Positions 3,896-6,768 of a stretch of DNA of 6,768 bases are shown one piece after another (positions within the stretch are counted from its first letter, which is position 1; each line of letters begins with the position of its first letter). The position numbers were made by a program, and so were the translations under genes. Origin of the DNA: JANNAT01 sp043766915 (lineage in GTDB: Bacteria > Pseudomonadota > Alphaproteobacteria > Rhodobacterales > Rhodobacteraceae); NCBI GenBank assembly GCA_043766915.1, contig JAYUHO010000041.1:1-6768 (forward strand). Direction: 5' to 3'. A model generated the notes under the pieces. The model was given only the letters and a program-made list of their open reading frames with translations, was not told the DNA's origin and did no database searches.

Positions 3896-6768
3896 CAGGA
3901 CGGCTTTGCCATCACGCAGGATGGCAACACCGTCTCTGGCGATCCGCGCCTTGCTCGACCAGCGCCCGCGCCGGTCGTGGCAGCCAGCCGCGCCGATATC
4001 CGCGTGGTGGCCGATGGTCTGGGCGTGCGCCCGGCCCTTGATATTGAAGTGGTCGAAGCAGCACAGGGCCGCGCCGTTGTTAAAAGCCGCACGAATTATC
4101 CCGTGTGGATAAAACGAGCCGAAGTCAGATTGATTGATCTTTCTGCCCCCGGCGGCCCGCGCACGATTTCTGTAGTGGCGATCGAACCCAATGGCGAAGC
4201 CACACTTTCCCTGCCCGACAGCGAGGATTTGCTGGTCGTGCACCGCGTCTACGACGCAGCCGGCCGGTATGATGAAACTGCCCCGATTGCGCTGTTCCGC
4301 GCCAGCGGCGGTGCCGTGCCAACAGACCGGGAAACCGGCAATTCGCAGGGCCAGGAACAAGGCTTCGACAGCACAGCCCTGCGCCGCATTCCCATTCGCG
4401 GCGGCGCGGTCACGGTCAGTGGAACCGGCCTTGCTCCCGGTGCGGTGGTCACTGCCTTGGGCGAAACCATCCAGCCAGACGCCAGCGGTGATTTTGTCAT
4501 CCAGCGCATTCTGCCGCCGGGCGATGTGGCCGTCCCTGTGCGGGTAAATGGCGGTGGTGAGGCCATTGCCATCGACCCCGTGGTCACCATACCGAAGTCC
4601 GAATGGTTTACTGTGGCCACCGGGGATCTTACCTATGGCCGCACCCTTCGCGGGCCGAAAAAGGGCGATACTTTCACCAACGGGCGGCTCGCCTATTACA
4701 CCAAAGGCAAGACGGCGACGGGCTGGACCATCACCTCCAGCGCCGACACGGGCGAGGCTGAATTGCGCGATCTTTTCCGCAATTTTGACCGTAAAGATCC
4801 GGTTGGCGTCCTATCGCGACTTGATCCGGAACTGGCCTATCCCACCTATGGCGACGATTCCAAACTGGAAAATGACGCGCCAACCAACGGCAAATTCTAT
4901 TTCCGGGCCGAACACGACGGCAGCTATGTGATGTGGGGTAATAACAAAGCCCAGATCTCCGGCGCTGAATACCTGCGCAATGAACGCGCATTGTACGGCC
5001 TGTCTGGCCGCTATGAGACACCGCGCCAAACCAGCCGGGGTGAAGCGCAGGCAAGTGTCACCGCCTATGCCGCCCAACCCGATATGCTGCCGGGGCGCGA
5101 GGTGTTTCTTGGCACCGGCGGATCGGTCTATTTCCTGCAGCAGCAAGATATCTCATTCGGGTCTGAAACCTTGTCGATTGAACGGCGCGATCCCACGACC
5201 GGTCGGGTGCTTGATCGCCAGGTGTTGGTCGAAGGCCGCGATTACCGCATCAACTATCTGCAGGGGGTGATCACCCTGTCGCAGCCTTTGGCGGGCCTTG
5301 GCACCGGCGGCGGCGTCATATCGCCAGCAACGGGCACTGCCCCCCAGACGCGCCTTGTGGCGCAGTATGAATTCACCCCAACGGCGGCGGATATCGCCGG
5401 CTTTGCCCTTGATGGCCGCGCAGAGACGTGGGTGCGCGATGATCTGCGCTTTGGCATCACCGGTCTGGTGGAACGCACCGATACTGCCGATCAAACCGGT
5501 GTCGGCGTCGATCTGCGCTGGGTCATCGCGCAAAATAGTTTTGTTGAGGCCGAATATGCCCGCACCAAAGGGCCGGGTTTTGGTCAAAGCTATTCCGCCG
5601 ATGGCGGGCTGACTGTTCTGAACGCGGGGACAGTTGGTGGTACTGGCGATGCCTTGCGTTTCAATACGCAACTCTCCCTTGCCGATATCGGCATGCGTGG
5701 CGATGGCACGATTTCCGCCTATTATGAGACCCGCGACAAAGGCTTCTCAACCCTAGATTTCCAGACCACCTCAAAAGAAGACCTTTGGGGTGTTGCGGCA
5801 GCAGGGAAGGTCAATGATCGCCTCTCTTACCGTCTCAGCGTCGATGACTTCGGCAATGCCGATGGCAAGCGCCTGACCGAGGGATCAGCCGAGGTTGACA
5901 TCAAATCGGGTGACCGGCTGACCTATTCGCTGGGCCTTGCACATGAAGACCGGGCAGATCCGGCCGATCGCACCAAAACCGGCCGCAGAACTGATCTGGC
6001 GCTGCGCTTAAGTGTCGAGCAAAGCGAAAGTGTCACTTGGTACGTCTTTGGCCAAACCACAATCGCCCGCGCAGGCGGCCTGCGGCGCAATGATCGCTAC
6101 GGTGTGGGCACCGAGCTGGGCTTTACTGAGAACTGGACGCTGAAAGGCGAAATATCGGATGGCACTTTCGGCATCGGCGGGCGGGCATTGCTATCCTATG
6201 ACCGTGAAGGCACTCAGGCTTACGTCGGCTATACCCTTGATCCGGGCCGTGACCTTAGCGGCGTCACCCTGATAGGGCGCGACGCCGGGCAATTTGTGGC
6301 AGGCGGCAAACGCAATATCAGCGACGCCGTGTCGGTATATGGCGAAAACACCTATGACGTGTTCGGACGGCACAGATCGCTGACCTCGGCTTACGGCGTG
6401 GATTACAAGGCCACCGATTTCCTGACCTTCACCACAGGCTTTGAATTTGGCCGTGTCACCGCCGACACCGGCGATTTTGATCGCCGCGCGCTGTCATTCG
6501 GCCTGCAATATGCTGACGAGGCGGGCTTGACAGGCAAGGCCCGCCTTGAACTGCGCCGGGATCGCGGTGTTCAAAGCGGTGCTCCTGCAGATGCAGACAC
6601 AATCCTGATGACCGCAAATGCCACCTACCAAATTGACGATGCGCGCAGGCTTTTGTTTTCGCTTGATGTGGCCGATACCAAAACCACCGGCTCTGCCGCG
6701 CAAAGCGGCGAATATGCCAAGGCCGTGCTCGGCTATGCCTTCCGCCCGGTGGATAATGACCGCCTGAA
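3818..6768 (+). CDS. Large outer-membrane β-barrel type protein, 3'-partial
   Basis: The frame opens at ATG 3818 and stays open to the window edge: 983 complete codons plus two bases, with no stop. The start is supported by AAGGGG 5 bases upstream and by an immediate signal peptide (residues 1-26, cleavage after A-T-A before Gln27). A β-rich domain (60-162) follows, then a small regulatory-like β domain (194-256). Next is a region with Y-P-T-Y-G-D-D-S, A-P-T-N-G-K-F-Y and S-Y-V-M-W-G-N (341-375) and F-L-G-T-G-G-S-V-Y-F-L (430-440), with G-R-D-Y-R-I-N-Y-L-Q-G-V-I (473-485). These motifs recur in large Gram-negative envelope proteins found with DUF11 proteins, as I recall the family. From about 515 onward the protein is a long series of alternating hydrophobic/polar strands with Asp/Gly turns and aromatic belts, typical of an outer-membrane barrel. 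No TonB-dependent plug is evident. Likely roles are anchoring or exporting the upstream DUF11 protein, or acting as a porin; function is unproven. Confidence 0.85.
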   Translation, partial: MKHNAPLKVTLLTAVSVLALSCAATAQDGFAITQDGNTVSGDPRLARPAPAPVVAASRADIRVVADGLGVRPALDIEVVEAAQGRAVVKSRTNYPVWIKRAEVRLIDLSAPGGPRTISVVAIEPNGEATLSLPDSEDLLVVHRVYDAAGRYDETAPIALFRASGGAVPTDRETGNSQGQEQGFDSTALRRIPIRGGAVTVSGTGLAPGAVVTALGETIQPDASGDFVIQRILPPGDVAVPVRVNGGGEAIAIDPVVTIPKSEWFTVATGDLTYGRTLRGPKKGDTFTNGRLAYYTKGKTATGWTITSSADTGEAELRDLFRNFDRKDPVGVLSRLDPELAYPTYGDDSKLENDAPTNGKFYFRAEHDGSYVMWGNNKAQISGAEYLRNERALYGLSGRYETPRQTSRGEAQASVTAYAAQPDMLPGREVFLGTGGSVYFLQQQDISFGSETLSIERRDPTTGRVLDRQVLVEGRDYRINYLQGVITLSQPLAGLGTGGGVISPATGTAPQTRLVAQYEFTPTAADIAGFALDGRAETWVRDDLRFGITGLVERTDTADQTGVGVDLRWVIAQNSFVEAEYARTKGPGFGQSYSADGGLTVLNAGTVGGTGDALRFNTQLSLADIGMRGDGTISAYYETRDKGFSTLDFQTTSKEDLWGVAAAGKVNDRLSYRLSVDDFGNADGKRLTEGSAEVDIKSGDRLTYSLGLAHEDRADPADRTKTGRRTDLALRLSVEQSESVTWYVFGQTTIARAGGLRRNDRYGVGTELGFTENWTLKGEISDGTFGIGGRALLSYDREGTQAYVGYTLDPGRDLSGVTLIGRDAGQFVAGGKRNISDAVSVYGENTYDVFGRHRSLTSAYGVDYKATDFLTFTTGFEFGRVTADTGDFDRRALSFGLQYADEAGLTGKARLELRRDRGVQSGAPADADTILMTANATYQIDDARRLLFSLDVADTKTTGSAAQSGEYAKAVLGYAFRPVDNDRL
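4397..4585 (+). other. Small regulatory-like β domain in the barrel protein
   Basis: Residues 194-256 show G-G-A-V-T-V-S-G-T-G-L-A-P-G-A-V-V, then D-A-S-G-D-F-V-I-Q-R-I-L-P-P-G, a layout seen in carboxypeptidase-regulatory-like domains that precede outer-membrane barrels. It probably lies in the periplasm, just before the first membrane strands (from about residue 262, S-E-W-F-T-V-A-T-G-D-L). Confidence 0.55.
5360..6766 (+). other. β-barrel region, runs off the window
   Basis: Residues 515-983 contain many 8-12 residue amphipathic strands, for example T-R-L-V-A-Q-Y-E-F, T-I-S-A-Y-Y-E-T, V-T-W-Y-V-F-G-Q-T, A-Y-V-G-Y-T-L, F-T-T-G-F-E-F-G and A-V-L-G-Y-A-F-R-P. They are joined by short turns and longer polar loops. 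The final visible motif G-Y-A-F-R-P-V-D-N-D-R-L is typical of a strand and turn late in such barrels, so the remaining part may hold further strands. The barrel strand count cannot be fixed from a partial sequence. Confidence 0.7.

Noticed and set aside
3683..4360. Open frame of 225 codons on the - strand
   Set aside because: It overlaps the end of the DUF11 gene and the start of the barrel gene, shows no recognisable domain, and its composition is what high-GC antisense frames give.
5153..5671. Open frame of 172 codons on the - strand
   Set aside because: It is antisense to the conserved barrel gene and has no recognisable motif or ribosome site that I can support.

Overview
The window is almost entirely coding on the + strand. 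It holds two large, incomplete genes for exported proteins of a Gram-negative bacterium. A repeat-rich surface protein of at least 1268 residues is cut at its 5' end. After a 9-base gap comes an outer-membrane β-barrel type protein of at least 983 residues, cut at its 3' end. Both are read in the same frame, and the close spacing, with a Shine-Dalgarno-like AAGGGG overlapping the first stop codon, points to one transcript. I see no RNA gene, mobile element, CRISPR array, promoter or terminator, and the only non-coding DNA is the 9 bases between the genes.

Region by region: positions 2-169 hold the end of an Ig-like module with a C-E-V-L-N-P-A-N-C signature. Positions 170-2221 hold five tandem DUF11-type β-sandwich repeats of about 130-140 residues each. 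Positions 2228-2323 hold a short Asp/Gly-rich calcium-binding linker of thrombospondin type 3 style. Positions 2336-2740 hold a carboxypeptidase-regulatory or SdrD-B-like β domain, followed by a sixth, divergent DUF11 domain (2741-3130), an SdrD-B-like domain with an internal insertion (3131-3532), and a small charged C-terminal domain (3533-3805). The second gene starts at 3818 with a Sec signal peptide. It continues with a β-rich periplasmic-type domain, a small regulatory-like β domain, a conserved Y-G-D-D-S / G-T-G-G region, and a long run of alternating amphipathic strands that reaches the window edge.

The organism is probably a proteobacterium. Protein style, codon use and moderately high GC fit an alphaproteobacterium such as a marine Rhodobacterales member, but this is an inference from general resemblance and not a proven assignment. 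A working model is that the barrel sits in the outer membrane and anchors, exports or partners the long DUF11 fibre, whose conserved C-terminal block lies next to the barrel gene. No partner function has been demonstrated from sequence alone. The most interesting points are the pairing itself, the interleaved subtypes of DUF11 repeats, a sharp GC step near position 180, the insertion inside the SdrD-B-like domain, and the placement of all eight cysteines outside the five-repeat array.
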